DNA of 64,000 nt from Edaphochlamys debaryana (GCA_016858145.1 JAEHOE010000001.1:2976001-3040000); one strand, 5' to 3'. Shown: positions 23,401 through 35,770, numbered from the stretch's first letter. A program made the numbers and translations. The notes: generated by a model from the letters alone, not told the origin.

Positions 23401-25450
23401 GCGTACCCACTCACCCTAACGCGTCCGCGATCCCGGCCCCGGCCAGGTGCTCCGCAAGCCGCTGCGGCCGCTGTGGATCAGCCAGGCGTCCACCATCTGG
23501 GTCGACCAGGTGGCGCAGCCCGAGCAGCTGCCCTTCACACCCCTTATCCTGGTCTCCGCTTCGCAGCAGCACTCGTACGTACGACAGGCAGGCGCCGCTG
23601 GCACTTGCGCCGCCGCCGCGGCGGCGGCTGCGGCAGCCGCTGGCGCCGCCTCGGACGGCGACAGTGCCTCGAGCTGCCGGGCCCGGCGCAGCGGCGGCCA
23701 CTGCAGCGGCAGCGACGCTGACGCCGACACCGCTGACGGCGACCGCGTGCAGCGGCGGCGGAAGCGCCGGAACGGCGGCGGCGGCCGGCGCAGAGGGGGT
23801 GCGGCTGCCGCCAGTGCCAACGGCGCCTCCGACGAGCCCCATGAGTGGACTTACGTGTACGTGCCGGGGGCAGGCGACGACGAGGAGAGCTGGGCTGCGG
23901 GCCTCACGCCGGCCGTGTTCTGGGCGCACTACCCGGAGCTGCTGGCGGCGGGCCCCGCCGGCATCCACGACGCCGTGCGTCACGTGCTGGCGGCGGAGGC
24001 GGCGGCGCTGGCTCAGCAGGGCGCCAATAGCACCACCGCCGCCGCGGCGGCGACGGCGGCAGCTGCGGCGGCAGCCGCCGCGGCCAGCAGCCCCGCGGCC
24101 GCCACCGCGGCGGCGGCGTACGCCGCAGCCACGGACGCTCACCACATGCTGCCGGCGGGCTGCACCGCCGCCGCCACGGCCGCCGCCGGGCCCAACGAGT
24201 GTGGCATGTACTTCGTGGGGCAGACGCGGGTGGCCCTGGGGGACTTGGCGGCAGGCACTGCGCCCGCGTGTTGGGCGCACGTGGATGCGGTGCTGTCGCT
24301 GGGGGGCACGCAGCACCCCTCAATGGCGGCGGAGGCAGAGGCGCGGCTGCGCGCTCGGGACAGCGGCGGCGGCTGGGAGGAGATACGCTCGGTGTCGGCG
24401 TGCGGCGGCGTCGCTGCGCGGCCGCCACAGGCAGCGTTGTGCTGGCCCTACGCCTCGGCAGCGGAGGCGGCGGAGGCCGAGGCGGCGGCGCGCGCGGCGG
24501 CGGTGGCGCTGTGGCCCGGCGTGCGCGACTCTGCGGACGGCAGCTGCGAGGCGACGCACGGAGCCGACGGCTCCAGCACCGCCGCCGATGACTCGGACTT
24601 CACCTTCCGCCCTCCTCTGCCCGCCCTCCCTTGCTCGCTCGCCGCCTCCGCCTCGCCGTACACGCACTGCCAGCTGCTGCTGCCTGCTCATAGAAGCTCT
24701 GCTGCCGGCGGTGCCGGGGCTGGCGCCGGGCCCGGGGTCGGGACTGGGACTGGTGCCGGCACCGGCCCATGCGGTGGCACCCACGGCTTCCGGCGCTACC
24801 CCCGCTACCTGCACTTGTCCGTGCAGCACGCCAAGCACTGCCGCTCCAGCCTGGCGCAGCAGCTGGAGCCCGCGCTGCGCTTCCTGTCGCACCACCTGGC
24901 CCGGGGGCGGCGGGTGCTCATCCACGATGACAACGGTGGGGACGGGGATGGGGCCGGAGGTGGGCATGGGGCATGGGTAGGCGGGGTTATGGCCGGCCTT
25001 GGAGTAAAAAGTGGGAGTACGGGGGCCGTACCGGTAAGCAGCGTTGCGCCTTCGCTTACAACATGACCTCTCGCCGCTGCAGGCCTGGACACGTGCGTGT
25101 GTGTGGCGGTGGCGCTGCTCATGGCCTGCTACGGCCCCACGGACGGCGGGGGCGGGGGCGCAGAGTGTGGGGGCGCTCCGCAGCCGCCCGCCTTTGTGCG
25201 GCCCTACCGCCGGGCCGAGGCCGGCCATGCGCCGGCGCTGGGGTGCGGCGAGCTGAGCAAGGAGGCGGTGAGGCAGCGCCTGGCGTTCGTGAGCGCCTGG
25301 TACCCGCCATCTCGGCCCACGCGCGGCATGCTGAGGCAGGTTTTTAACCACTTCGTGCCGCGCGCCGCATGGGTGGGTGCGGGCGCGGGCAGCGACCGGA
25401 CGGAGCTCGGCCTGGGCGTGGAGGGCAACACGGCCGCGGAGGGCGCTTGA
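20444..25450 (+). CDS. RIT1: Initiator-tRNA 2'-O-ribosylphosphate transferase (Rit1 family)
   Basis: Rit1 modifies A64 of initiator tRNA so that it is excluded from elongation. Exons: 20444-20630, 21063-21148, 21306-21434, 21573-23264, 23447-24935, 25083-25450; phases agree, 1316 residues. Diagnostic blocks are YYPSVPLLANLRCGLWY and GTCYFK|STDGHNGNWSFSTTRLN (family: ANERCGSWY...YFKSTDGH..QW.FS..RLN), then GGVIIADATRKGKRFP, DAMTKTIPIWAAVVNR, and KPLRPLWIS. The C-terminal phosphatase-like loop reads LIHDDNGGLDTCVCVAVALL, followed by ELSKEAVRQRLAFVSAWYPP. The YFK|STDGH junction needs a GC donor (AAG|GCAAGG at 21149); the conserved block leaves no alternative. Yeast Rit1 is about 510 residues. 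The excess is mainly in exons 4 and 5, which carry long Ala/Gly/Ser/Glu-rich insertions with Cys-rich patches between conserved blocks. Cytosolic localisation is inferred. Confidence 0.9.
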
Positions 25451-26999
25451 GGGCGTGCGTCGCCGCGTGTGATTTTCTTGTCTTGGAGCACAGGTACCGC
25501 GAGAGGCAAGGGGCAGGTTGGCGCTGGGGCGAATGGCGGAGGTGTTCATAATCGAGGGCGGGAGGTTGGGTTCAAGTGGGCGATAGTTGGGACCGGGAGC
25601 CCGGACTGAGAAGAGAATCGCTACCCCTTAGCTACTGGCGCCTGCATTGGGGCGCTGCTTGGTTGTTAACATCTGCTTCAAGCTATTTTGACAAGGCCGG
25701 ACACCATTCGTTTTGCGTTTCGCACACCCTTGAGTAGGACCCAGGGCGTCCAGATCTTGGTTCGCCTTTGGGGCGAGTTTGGCAGCTGCAGGGCGCCTAC
25801 AGGGCCCTCCCTCCCCAAGGTTCCTGGGGCACTCACTGCAGTCTTGTGGCCAAGACGGTACTGCCGAATGTTGTTTTGTGTGCGCGGCCTGGGCCTTGCC
25901 GGCCATACGTTTGCTGGCCGCATCCCCGTCCCTTCATTGAAGGACCCGCGGACCATTCTTGACACGCCTTGCGGTGCGAAAGTGGGCCGGGAAGGAGCCA
26001 TGCCGGCCGACAGTGGTCACGTGTGCGATGCAGACTGGCAATCCTCGGGCTTGGACTGATGGCAGAGCGACTGCGTGCGTTAGGCCGCGTTCAGTGTGGA
26101 CTTGGGGTTTCATGCGGGGGCAGTTTTGTGTATTCGGCTTGCTTGCGGCCGTGTTTGTGGCTTCAAAACATATCGACGTCGCAGATTGGGCGCACGGACT
26201 TCGTGCAGGGACGCCTCCCGAGAGCTGTTGACTTGGGTTACAGCAGGTGTGGAGGCGGCGGGGTACAGCAGGTACAGCAGGTGTGGAGGCGGCAGGATGT
26301 ACCGGCAGGGCTCTTCTGCGAAGCAAGAGTCGAGCGTGCGCTGTGACGTGTGGTCCTGAACGTCGGCACGCAGTTCTGCTGAGGTGTCGGCTGCGGTGTT
26401 AAGGCCTGGTTAGGCCTGTAAAGGATTCCGATGGACCTTCGACCTGGAGGCGGGCGACGACTTGCGGACCCCGCACGCGGAGGCGAAGCGGCACGCCCGC
26501 CAGCTGCCCTCGGCCTCGCGGTGCTTCTGACACGCCTTACCCCGCTTCACAACTTCTAGGGGGAAGACAAGCCGCGAGGTCAGCACCATTCTGTTGGTTC
26601 GTGGCTGGCGGCACAGCACGGCCGTCGGGGCGGTGGGGAAGCGGCGAGGCAACGGGCCCGTTCCCCTCACGTTCGACCCTCCTGCGGTGTAACTTTTTGC
26701 TGTAGACGAAGGGTTGCCGGCTCTAAAGCGTCCTTTGTGGAAGACAGCAGCTTGTGGGAAACAACAGGAAGCGAGAGTCTGGCGTCTGGCCCGGCGAAAC
26801 TTGGTGTAACGGATGACGGTAGTAAGCTCGGCCATATCAGAGTAGAGTGGACGGAGCTGCGCACCGCTCTTCACAAACACATGTACTGGCTAACAGCGCA
26901 GACGCATTCACCGTTATCACCACTTCGACTCCGTTACTTGCGCACCATAGCTCGTGCGGCCGCGTTACTTCACAGGCGCGCTTATCAAACCATCTTAGC
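25451..26999. other. RIT1 3' UTR and upstream region of the CAP gene
   Basis: I see no supported gene. Near 26235-26300 the phrase acagcaggtgtggaggcgg is repeated twice with shorter acagcaggt copies between. The final few hundred bases should contain the CAP gene promoter. Confidence 0.4.
26417..26421 (+). terminator. TGTAA poly(A) signal, probably RIT1
   Basis: This is the first TGTAA on the + strand after the RIT1 stop, about 970 bases away; further copies occur at 26688 and 26805. The distance makes the assignment uncertain. Confidence 0.35.
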
Positions 27000-29900
27000 A
27001 TGAGGCGCTGTAGCTTTCTGCTGAGCGCCCTGGTGGCATTGCTGCTGGCGGTCGCTGCAAACGCAGGCATGTGGGAATGCGGCATGTGTTCTGTTCCTGA
27101 CTCGGGAGCTGAGGGGCATCGCGTAAAAGGGGTCGGGATCATCATTGCCAGCGACACACACCGCTTGCCCATTCTTGGAAGTGGCGCGTGCCGGTGAAGA
27201 CCCTCCCTCTCTACCCTTTCCTCACTCGCTCCACCTAGGCGCGGATGTCGGTGGAAGGAAACTGCTTGGCAAGAAGCCGAAAGACAACAAGCGAAAGCCC
27301 AAGCCAACCCCAATTCCAAGGTGTGGAGGGGTTTGCGGTCAGGGGCGCAGATCACGTGGGTACGTGGAGCTGACTGACCCCAGGCGCTTGACTCCCACAT
27401 ACTCTGCCCCCAGCCCCTCCCCGAGTCCGAAGAGGAAGAAGGACAAGGCCTCTCCTCCCCCGCCTGCCGAGTAGGTTGCAGAAGGTCTCGGACGCAAGGG
27501 TTCAAACCTGTCCACAGCAATCAAAGGGTGCAGTTGGGTCGAACACTGCCCTCGCGCGGACGCTCGGCCCACCCGTTCCCGTTCGGCCCACCCGTTCCCG
27601 TTCGGCCAACCCGTTCGGCCCACCCGTTGGGTCGAACACTGCCCACCCGTTCCCGCTCGGCCCACCCGTTCAGGTCGTCACCCAGCCCCAAGCGGAACAG
27701 GAAGGACAAGAGTTCGCCAGCCCCCGCTGATGAGTGAGTTCCGGCACAGTGCTGTGATGATGACGAAGCAGAGTCCCCTGAGCTGCAGTCCCGCTTCGGG
27801 TGGATGGGGGGCTGCCATTCCCTATCGACCCACGGTCCCACCGTCCCTGTTGCGCCCTGCTCCCCCCCTGCAACCCCATCCCCAGCCGTCAGCCCTCGCC
27901 GTCTCCATCTCCGTCTCCCAGCGCCAACCCGACGGGGCCGCAGGGCGGGCGCTGCCCCGACGCCCAGCTCCTGCTCGACCAGACCAACGCCTTCCGCAGC
28001 GCCCACAGCGCCCCGCCCCTGGCCTGGGACGCGCGGCTCGCCGTGGACGCCCAGGCGAGTGGCCCCCGGGGGCACAGGAACCCAATGATGAGCCATCTCG
28101 GCACCAGGAGGTGCTGCCCTTGAAGCCAGGTGCTTACCCCTTCGTGCCTGCATGCCGGTCGTGGTCGTGTGGCGCAGGCCTGGGCTGACACTCTGGCGCA
28201 GCAGGGGTGCGCTGCGAGGCACGCCCTGCAGCCCAACGACTGGACCCAGATGTGGAGCGAGAACCTGGGGTGAGCGTGGTTCATGGTTGGGCATGCAACG
28301 AGCGGGCAGGGGCTTGGAGCTGGGCACTGTGCCACCGGTGCTGATTGCCATTCCTCCGCTGATGAAACCGCGCCAGGGTTGCCGCGGCGTCAAACCGCGC
28401 TGACCTCGACCGGTCTTGTGCTGGAGCCAATCAGCGCTGGTACGACGAGGTACGGACGGTGAACACCTCCTGCCTAACGCAAAGCAGGGGGGAAGAAGGC
28501 CACAGTGTTGCAGCCCCCCCGTAGCTGCATGCGCGCGGCCACTTTGGGTCAACCCGCCCATATCCCCTCCCACGCTCTCCCTGCAGGGTATCAACTACAA
28601 GTTCACGGACACACCCACGGCCGACAACATCAACCTGGACGTGTGGCACTTCACGGCGGTGAGAGGCAAGGGCAACCGAGGCTTTGCTGGTTGGCAATGC
28701 GAGCCTACACGCTCAAGGACGCTATCCTCACGCACCGGCCTCATCCATTGCCCCTTTCCTGCGCCCGTAACAGCTCATCTGGAAGGGAACCACCACCGTG
28801 GGTTGCGGGGCCGCCTACGCCAGCTACCCCAGCGCGGGGTCCAGCGGCCAGTGCAAGGTCGTCGTGTGCAGGTGTGTGCACCGCCCCCAGTCGCACGGCC
28901 GGTAGTGCAGCGCCCAGCTGCACTATGCTCTCTCAGCAGCTGCCCACCGTCATAGCATCCACCTTCACGCAGCTTGAGCACCTACCTCCACCCCATCCCT
29001 CAGGTACCAAGCGCTGGGCAACCTGGCTATGGACACCTTCCTCAAAGCGAATGGTGAGCTCATGGGGTGCCGGTGCCGTGTGCGATTGCGTCCATGCCAC
29101 CCCAAACGCAAGCCGGGCCCTTAGTACCATACCAGCTGTGGCAATACGGGAAGCGGGTGTCAGCCTCCCAGCTCGTCCGGACCCAAAGGTAGCCTTGGCT
29201 GTTTCCGCCGGGCTTGTTAGAGCCCTGGGCAGCGGTTGGACCTATGGCCTGGCGGCTGGTGCCACCGCGCCTGTTGCAAAAGAGCATTCGGCAGTATTGA
29301 TAAGGCTTGATTGGGCACTTCCAGCACCTTGCACCCTGCCCACTCCCCTTCCTTGACAGTGTTGCCCAAGGGTGGAGTCTCGGATACCCCCGTCCCAACC
29401 CCCACCCCCACGCCCACGCCCACGCCAACGCCGGAGCCAACACCGGAGCCGACACCCGAGCCAACGCCCGAGCCGACGCCCAGCCCCAGCCCGACACCCA
29501 AGCCGAGCCCCAGCCCTAGCCCCAGCCCTAGCCCCAGCCCTAGCCCCAGCCCCAGCCCTAGCGCCAGCCAGAGCCCCATCGAAACACCCTCCAACCTGGC
29601 TGGCGGCAACTGTCCAGATGTGCAGGCAAGGAAGGGGCATGGCAGTTACCGGTATACTGCTCCTCGCTCTCCGCTGTGTTGGCAAGCGTCAGTCTTGCAA
29701 GCCAGCACCGGTGCTGTCACCAGTCCCCCCTCACCGCCTTCTCGCTGGGCCGCCCCTTGCCCCGCACAGGAGCTGTATGACACCACCAATGCCTACCGGG
29801 CGACCCACAGCACCCCGCCGCTGGCCTGGGATGAGCAGCTGGCGCGGGAGGCGCAGGCCTGGGCCGACACGCAGGCGCCACAGCAGTGCGCCATGGTGCA

Positions 29901-31292
29901 CGCGCCGCGGCCCGAGCCCTTCGACCAGAAGTGGAGCGAGAACCTGGGGTGAGCTGGGCAGCTTGGCTAAGCCAGCATACTCCGCCGCGGCCGGGCGCGG
30001 TTGAGGCCCCGGAGCGTGATTGTTTTGAGGCTGACCGCATTCCGTGCAAGGTTCGGTGTGCACGGTTGTGATAATGCTGCGCCCTTGCCCCTGCGTCCCC
30101 GCCGCCCCTCTCAGCTTTGGCGCCAGCAGCTCGCCCGACTACTTCGACGCCAGCTGCATGCAGTCGCAGCGCATGTGGTACAACGAGGTGGGGGCTGGGT
30201 GCGGGCATTGGGCAGGGGCCGATGTCGGCAGGCCGTGTGAGGGTGCTCCGGTCGTAGATGTCCAGCAGTATGAGGGCCGTGTGAGGGTGCTCCGGCCGTG
30301 TGAGGGTGCTCCGGTCGTAGATGTCCAGCAGGTCATGTGCGTGTGCTTGGTGAGTGAGGGCCTGCGTGCCGGCTCTTTGTCGAGGCTGCTGCCCTACCAC
30401 GCGTGTACACAGATCAAGCAGTACAGCTTCACCCCAACGCCCTGGACTACCAATCAAGGGAAGAACGTGCTGCACTTCACCGCGGTGAGGCCGTGAGGGG
30501 CGCCTGCGTGCATTCTTAAGCGTAGGTGCAGAGGCTGGGGTGGAGGGTTCAGCACGTACAGTGGGCCTCAGCGCTCCTCGGGGCTCCCGGTGCGCCGAAG
30601 ATAGCGTGTTTCCCGTGTGTTGCCTTGGCGCTTTCAAACCTCTGTAAGAGGTACCACTCTCTATTTGGCCTTAGCCCCGAACGCGGTTCCCTCCCCCAAT
30701 GCTGCATGGCCCTGCGCAGATGGTGTGGAAGAGCTCCACCATCATGGGGTGGGTCCCGGGGGTGGGGTCTGGGTCGCACTTTTAGGGCGTGACAGGGCAA
30801 CCTGGGCCGCTGGATAGTGCATACCGGCCAACGCACACTTCTGTGGTCCCTGACCTTGCGCTTCCGAATTCCAGGTGCGGCGTGGCCTACAGCAGCTACC
30901 CGAACATGGGCACCGACGGCATCTGCAAGATCGTGGTGTGCAGATACAAGGTGAGGTGCATGGGGGTGCAGTGGCGCGCGAGGGCAGCGAGAGAACAAGA
31001 GGGCATCTGTATGTGGGCCTCGTCGCTGCCTGGACTGCTGGCGGGGCTGGTGGTGGTGGTGGGTGATGTTGTTAACGATTCTCCGATTCTTCTCACCCGA
31101 GCGCAGGGCGTGGGCAACGTGGTGACAGACGCCTACTTCCTTGCCAACGGTGCGTAGCGACCTTGCTGAGCCCATATCCCCTGTCGGCCCTGTGCTGTCG
31201 ACTCTTGCTTGGCAGTGAGCCGGCAAGTGAGCAGCCCCTTCGTGTTCCCTCCATCTCCTTCCCTTTCCGCAGTCCTTCCTCCCAAGGCTTAA
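27000..31292 (+). CDS. Secreted protein with two CAP/SCP (PR-1-like) domains
   Basis: Eighteen exons in consistent phase: 27000-27066, 27239-27320, 27414-27470, 27674-27733, 27886-28054, 28178-28269, 28377-28449, 28587-28658, 28774-28871, 29004-29053, 29360-29625, 29770-29948, 30115-30187, 30413-30484, 30720-30748, 30875-30950, 31107-31149, 31273-31292; 525 residues. A signal peptide ([18 protein letters not shown]) leads into a Lys/Ser/Pro stalk ([38 protein letters not shown]). CAP domain 1 runs from [15 protein letters not shown] through [15 protein letters not shown] and [15 protein letters not shown] to CKVVVCR. A (TP)n/(SP)n hydroxyproline-type linker follows, then domain 2: [52 protein letters not shown]. 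The domains align residue for residue, which fixes the splice sites. Introns after 28054 and 29625 start with GC; the first intron (27067) probably does too, though less certainly. The terminal exon mirrors VLPKGG of domain 1 as VLPPKA. Probably an extracellular-matrix or wall protein. Confidence 0.85.
27540..27672. repeat. Short tandem repeat in CAP-gene intron 3
   Basis: Several near-copies of cggcccacccgttcccgtt follow one another, with two copies of gggtcgaacactgccc. It is inside the intron before exon 27674-27733. Confidence 0.7.
30235..30333. repeat. Minisatellite in CAP-gene intron 13
   Basis: Three copies of gtgagggtgctccgg and two of tcgtagatgtccagcag alternate over about 100 bases, between exons 30115-30187 and 30413-30484. 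Confidence 0.75.
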
Positions 31293-32098
31293 GCTGGGCT
31301 CAGCGTTGGGGAGCATGCGGGAGCGGCAATCGTGGGCCTGAGCAGGAGAGAGGCAAGAAGTTGGATACCTGAAGCTTGTCCAATGAGAACATTTCGGGCA
31401 TGTCCTGTACGTACGGCATCACATTCATGGCATATTGGATAATAGCCAAGGCCTAATCATTGGGGGCGCCTAGACCATTCATCCGAAACCCAATGCACTT
31501 AGCGTGTTCATCCCAAAGTCACCGGCGCAAGCGGTTTAGGGGGCTGGGGGGCTGCGGAGGCGCTACTTTAGTACGTGTCCAATGGCTAGCGCCGAAGAGG
31601 TGCCGGCACTGCAAGATGTGTCAGGACACTAGCAGGGGTCATGCAGAGGTGTGAGCCCTTGGATGAAGAAGTGCTTGCCGGAGTGTCGAGCAAGGGTGCT
31701 GACTGAGTAGACTGACCTGTGCTGAGTGTCGGAGCAAGGGTCCCGCTCATTTCAGTGCAAAGGAGGGGGGGGCGGGGGATTAGGGGCTCCTTGCTGGTGG
31801 CAAGGTGTGGCCTCAGGCGTGTTGGGCTGTCTGTTCTTCCAGGGTAGAGGTACAAGCTTGGGTCCAGAGAGACAGGCTTAGTGCATGTTGTGCCCCGGTC
31901 AGCCGTCTGCTGTAGGGTTGAACAGGTGCGTGTGAGATGGGGCCAAGTGGTCCCTGACGTGCCTAGTCTGGAATGGGTGACCCCTCTGTAACAGCTGTGA
32001 GTCCTGCTGGGACTTGACCCCACTCCCCAACTCTCCTGAGCCCACACCCAGTTAGCCAAGGAAGCCCTCCCTTACTCAGCCTTTGGCATCCAGCGTGA
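31293..32098. other. Region between the CAP gene and histone H2B
   Basis: I see no supported gene. It holds the 3' UTR of the CAP gene. A TGTAA at 31987-31991 may be its poly(A) signal, about 700 bases after the stop. Confidence 0.4.
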
Positions 32099-32101
32099 GG
32101 T

Positions 32102-32117
32102 GGTGTTGAGAAACACC
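32102..32117 (-). terminator. Histone 3' palindrome of H2B
   Basis: On the minus strand this reads GGTGTTTCTCAACACC, a 6-bp stem with a 4-base loop, about 40 bases after the H2B stop. The same hairpin follows all four histone genes here and is the 3'-processing element of replication-dependent volvocine histone mRNAs. Confidence 0.9.
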
Positions 32118-32157
32118 GGGTTGTTTGGAATGGGCAGGGCAGTGCCGGGCATGCCGC

Positions 32158-32634
32158 TTAGCCCGAGGTGAACTTGGTCACGGCCTTGGTGCCCTCCGAC
32201 ACGGCGTGCTTGGCCAGCTCGCCGGGCAGCACCAGGCGCACGGCCGTCTGGATCTCCCTGGACGTGACGGTGGGCTTCTTGTTGTAGCGGCTCAGCTTGG
32301 AGGCCTCGGTGGCCACCTTCTCAAAGATATCGTTGATGAAGCTGTTCATGATCGACATAGCCTTGGAGCTGATGCCGGTGTCGGGGTGCACCTGCTTGAG
32401 CACCTTGTAGATGTACAGCTTGTACGTCTCCACCTTGCTGGCCTTCTTCTTGCCCTTCTTCTTCTCAGCGCCCTCGGCCCCCTCGCCGGCGGGCTTCTCC
32501 TTCTTGGGCTTCTTCTCCTTCTTGGGAGCGGCCGCCTTCTTGGCCTTCTTCTCGGCCTTGGGCTTAGCCTCGGCCTTGGGGGCGTCGGCAGCCTCAGGCT
32601 GGGTGGCGGGCTTCTCGTCCTTCTTGGGGGCCAT
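32158..32634 (-). CDS. HTB: Histone H2B
   Basis: A core nucleosomal histone of 158 residues, intronless. The Lys/Ala/Pro-rich N-terminal tail (residues 1-65) is of the plant/algal type. The fold begins at [18 protein letters not shown] and includes [20 protein letters not shown] and the C-terminal [19 protein letters not shown]. The start is the ATG at 32634 (MAPKKDEKP); an in-frame TTG two codons upstream is not a start. It is divergent from H2A with 332 bases between the two start codons, so the promoter is probably shared. Lack of introns and the 3' hairpin indicate S-phase expression of a non-polyadenylated mRNA. Confidence 0.97.
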   Translation of the reverse strand: MAPKKDEKPATQPEAADAPKAEAKPKAEKKAKKAAAPKKEKKPKKEKPAGEGAEGAEKKKGKKKASKVETYKLYIYKVLKQVHPDTGISSKAMSIMNSFINDIFEKVATEASKLSRYNKKPTVTSREIQTAVRLVLPGELAKHAVSEGTKAVTKFTSG

Positions 32635-32966
32635 GGTCAAAGATGTGTTCGTGTGTCACGAGTGCGAGAGATGGGACGAGATTAGAGTGTCTGTAAACGT
32701 AGCGATACTGCTCTACGCGATGTCTGCGCGCTTATGAGGGCGCCGCGATGCTCGGGCGAGCTGGCCCGGCGACACCGTCCGGCGCTCGTCCCAGCACGAC
32801 AACCGTCTGACCGTTACCCGGTCAACGGGGCCTTCCTCGCGCTGCCCGGCCTGTCCCTGGGCTACAAAAGCCCGCGAGCATTCAGCAGACAGCAATCGCA
32901 ACCCTACAAGCACTCAGCACCTCATCTTCTCTCCGACTTCGCGCGAAGTCCACCCCACATCCCAAG
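32635..32966. promoter_or_regulatory. Bidirectional H2B/H2A promoter
   Basis: This is the 332-base gap between the divergent H2B and H2A start codons. A TATA-like box for H2A, CTACAAAAG, lies at 32872-32880, about 90 bases before the H2A ATG. No equally clear TATA box was seen for H2B. Confidence 0.65.
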
Positions 32967-33359
32967 ATGGCTGGCCGTGGCAAGGGCAAGACTGCCGGCA
33001 AGAAGGCCGTGAGCCGCAGCTCCAAGGCAGGCCTGCAGTTCCCCGTGGGCCGCATTGCCCGCTACCTGAAGAAGGGCAAGTACGCCGAGCGCATCGGTGC
33101 CGGTGCCCCCGTGTACCTGGCCGCCGTGCTCGAGTACCTGACCGCTGAGGTGCTGGAGCTGGCCGGCAACGCCGCTCGCGACAACAAGAAGAACCGCATT
33201 GTCCCCCGCCACATCCAGCTGGCCATCCGCAACGATGAGGAGCTGGGCAAGCTGCTGGGCGAGGTTACCATCGCCTCGGGCGGTGTGCTGCCCAACATCC
33301 ACGCCGTGCTGCTGCCCAAGAAGTCCAAGGGCGGCAAGGGCGAGGAGGGCTCGGCCTAA
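32967..33359 (+). CDS. HTA: Histone H2A
   Basis: A core nucleosomal histone of 130 residues, intronless. It starts [20 protein letters not shown], then [20 protein letters not shown], with the acidic patch region [18 protein letters not shown] and a short Lys-rich tail ending GEEGSA. No SQ(E/D) motif is present at the C-terminus, so this is not H2A.X, and the sequence is canonical rather than H2A.Z. Divergent partner of H2B, with a 3' hairpin 43 bases after the stop. Confidence 0.97.
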   Translation: MAGRGKGKTAGKKAVSRSSKAGLQFPVGRIARYLKKGKYAERIGAGAPVYLAAVLEYLTAEVLELAGNAARDNKKNRIVPRHIQLAIRNDEELGKLLGEVTIASGGVLPNIHAVLLPKKSKGGKGEEGSA

Positions 33360-33402
33360 GCCTTCTCCTCCGTGCCTGGCACCCATACCCCACAACCAAC
33401 CC

Positions 33403-33418
33403 GGTGTTTCTCAACACC
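33403..33418 (+). terminator. Histone 3' palindrome of H2A
   Basis: GGTGTTTCTCAACACC with a 6-bp perfect stem, preceded by AACCC and followed by AC as in the other copies. Confidence 0.9.
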
Positions 33419-34556
33419 ACCTTGCTTGGAGGCCTGGGGTAAAGGGCACGGGGGTAGAAGAACATCAACGAAGCGAAGCGCTTGGTTGTGGTGTGGCGTA
33501 GGGCGTTTTCCGCAGACTACGCAGGCGCACACACTATAGGTAGCCCCACAGAAGGTCTGCAAGAGGAGAGCTTAGAGCACGAAAGAGGCAGCGTGAGGCA
33601 GTGCGGGACCCCGATTCACGGCTGGATATCTGGGAGGGGGAGTGTCTGTGGGGCTAGGCAGGCCCCTCATATCTTGCAGGATATTGAGGGGTCCACCTAG
33701 CCTTAGCGGCGGGTAGATGACATCAACGAAGCGCAGCGCTAGGCTGGGTCCGGCCGCCTATATTCTGACCGAGACGGCTCGGCGCCCAGCGCTGCGGACT
33801 TCCAAGGCCCGAGTGCGAAAGGCTGTGCACTTTTAGGCTTGGCCAAGGGTGCCCAAGCCCGCCCAAGCGGACCGCACGAACCCGGTGTGAGTCAGGGGTG
33901 TGAGTGGCACTCTTCCCGGTTCTCAACTTCCTGCTAATGTTGCAGCCCTCATCCTGCCGGGGGCCTTGCATGCGCCCAGATTCTCCCCCTCTTAAGTATA
34001 GCAGGGCCTGGGCAGTCGTGGTGTGCAGGTTGCCCACCCAGGACTAGCTGGCGCTCTCGCTCAGCTCCTCCCCCTTTGGAGGTGGCTGGTCTCATGTACT
34101 TCCAGTCTGTTCTACCCAGCACTGTCCCGCGTCACGCCTGCAAGGTTTCGTCCCAGCGTCGGCTAGAACCCTGCTGACTCTGCTAAACCTATTCCCTTTC
34201 CCTTGAAGGCTTGAGCCGGGGAGGGTTACTCGGCGTCATGGGGTCGTGGAGGACCCCTCCGATGCCTCCCCGTACCCCGCCCCCAAGTCCCCAGGGAGCA
34301 GGAAAGCAGTATGTGGGCAAAGGTACTGGGGGCGGCAGGGCATGGGGCGGTGCCGCAGCACAGTACGGATGCAAGCACACATGCAACCTCGCAAGGAGGG
34401 GAGCTAGATGTTGGCGCTGCATGTCTTCGATAACTGGCCTGAAGCCCCCGTTGTCCACCACTGGTACTGCACATCGCCACGCTGCGGAGGTCCCACCTCC
34501 CAGACTCTCTTTCCTAACCCCCTCAACCTCGCACTCGAAGTCAGTCTGGAAGTGGT
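33419..34556. other. Spacer between the two histone pairs
   Basis: I see no gene. Two copies of a roughly 29-base phrase, gggtagaagaacatcaac + gaagcgaagcgct and a variant, lie at 33452-33481 and 33711-33740. A related core also occurs at 14444-14460. Confidence 0.5.
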
Positions 34557-34572
34557 GGTGTTGAGAAACACC
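34557..34572 (-). terminator. Histone 3' palindrome of H4
   Basis: The minus-strand reading is GGTGTTTCTCAACACC, 86 bases after the H4 stop; identical to the other three copies. Confidence 0.9.
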
Positions 34573-34658
34573 GGGTTGTTTGGGTTAGGGCGTGCAGGAG
34601 GGCGGAGCCGCGGAGGCACCAGCCCCACACGCAGGCAGGCACTGAGGGGCCCGCCCGC

Positions 34659-35667
<1,009 letters not shown>

Positions 35668-35770
35668 GCGTGCTCTGTGCTGGAGCTGGGGGACTGCGGC
35701 GGGGAATCTGGGGGTAACCCCTCCACCCCGCCGCCGCCTCCTGGCTCCACCCAACCTGACCCAACAACCC

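Noticed and set aside
21843..23414. 523-residue minus-strand open frame opposite RIT1
   Set aside because: Same GC-driven antisense effect; the + strand contains the conserved Rit1 blocks on both sides in phase.
28861..31160. Reading the CAP gene's last exon through to the TAG at 31155
   Set aside because: AACG|GTGCGT is a good donor, and splicing to 31273 gives VLPPKA, matching VLPKGG after domain 1. Read-through adds only GA and is less likely.
32635..32640. H2B start two codons upstream
   Set aside because: That codon is TTG; ATG at 32634 gives the standard MAPKK N-terminus.
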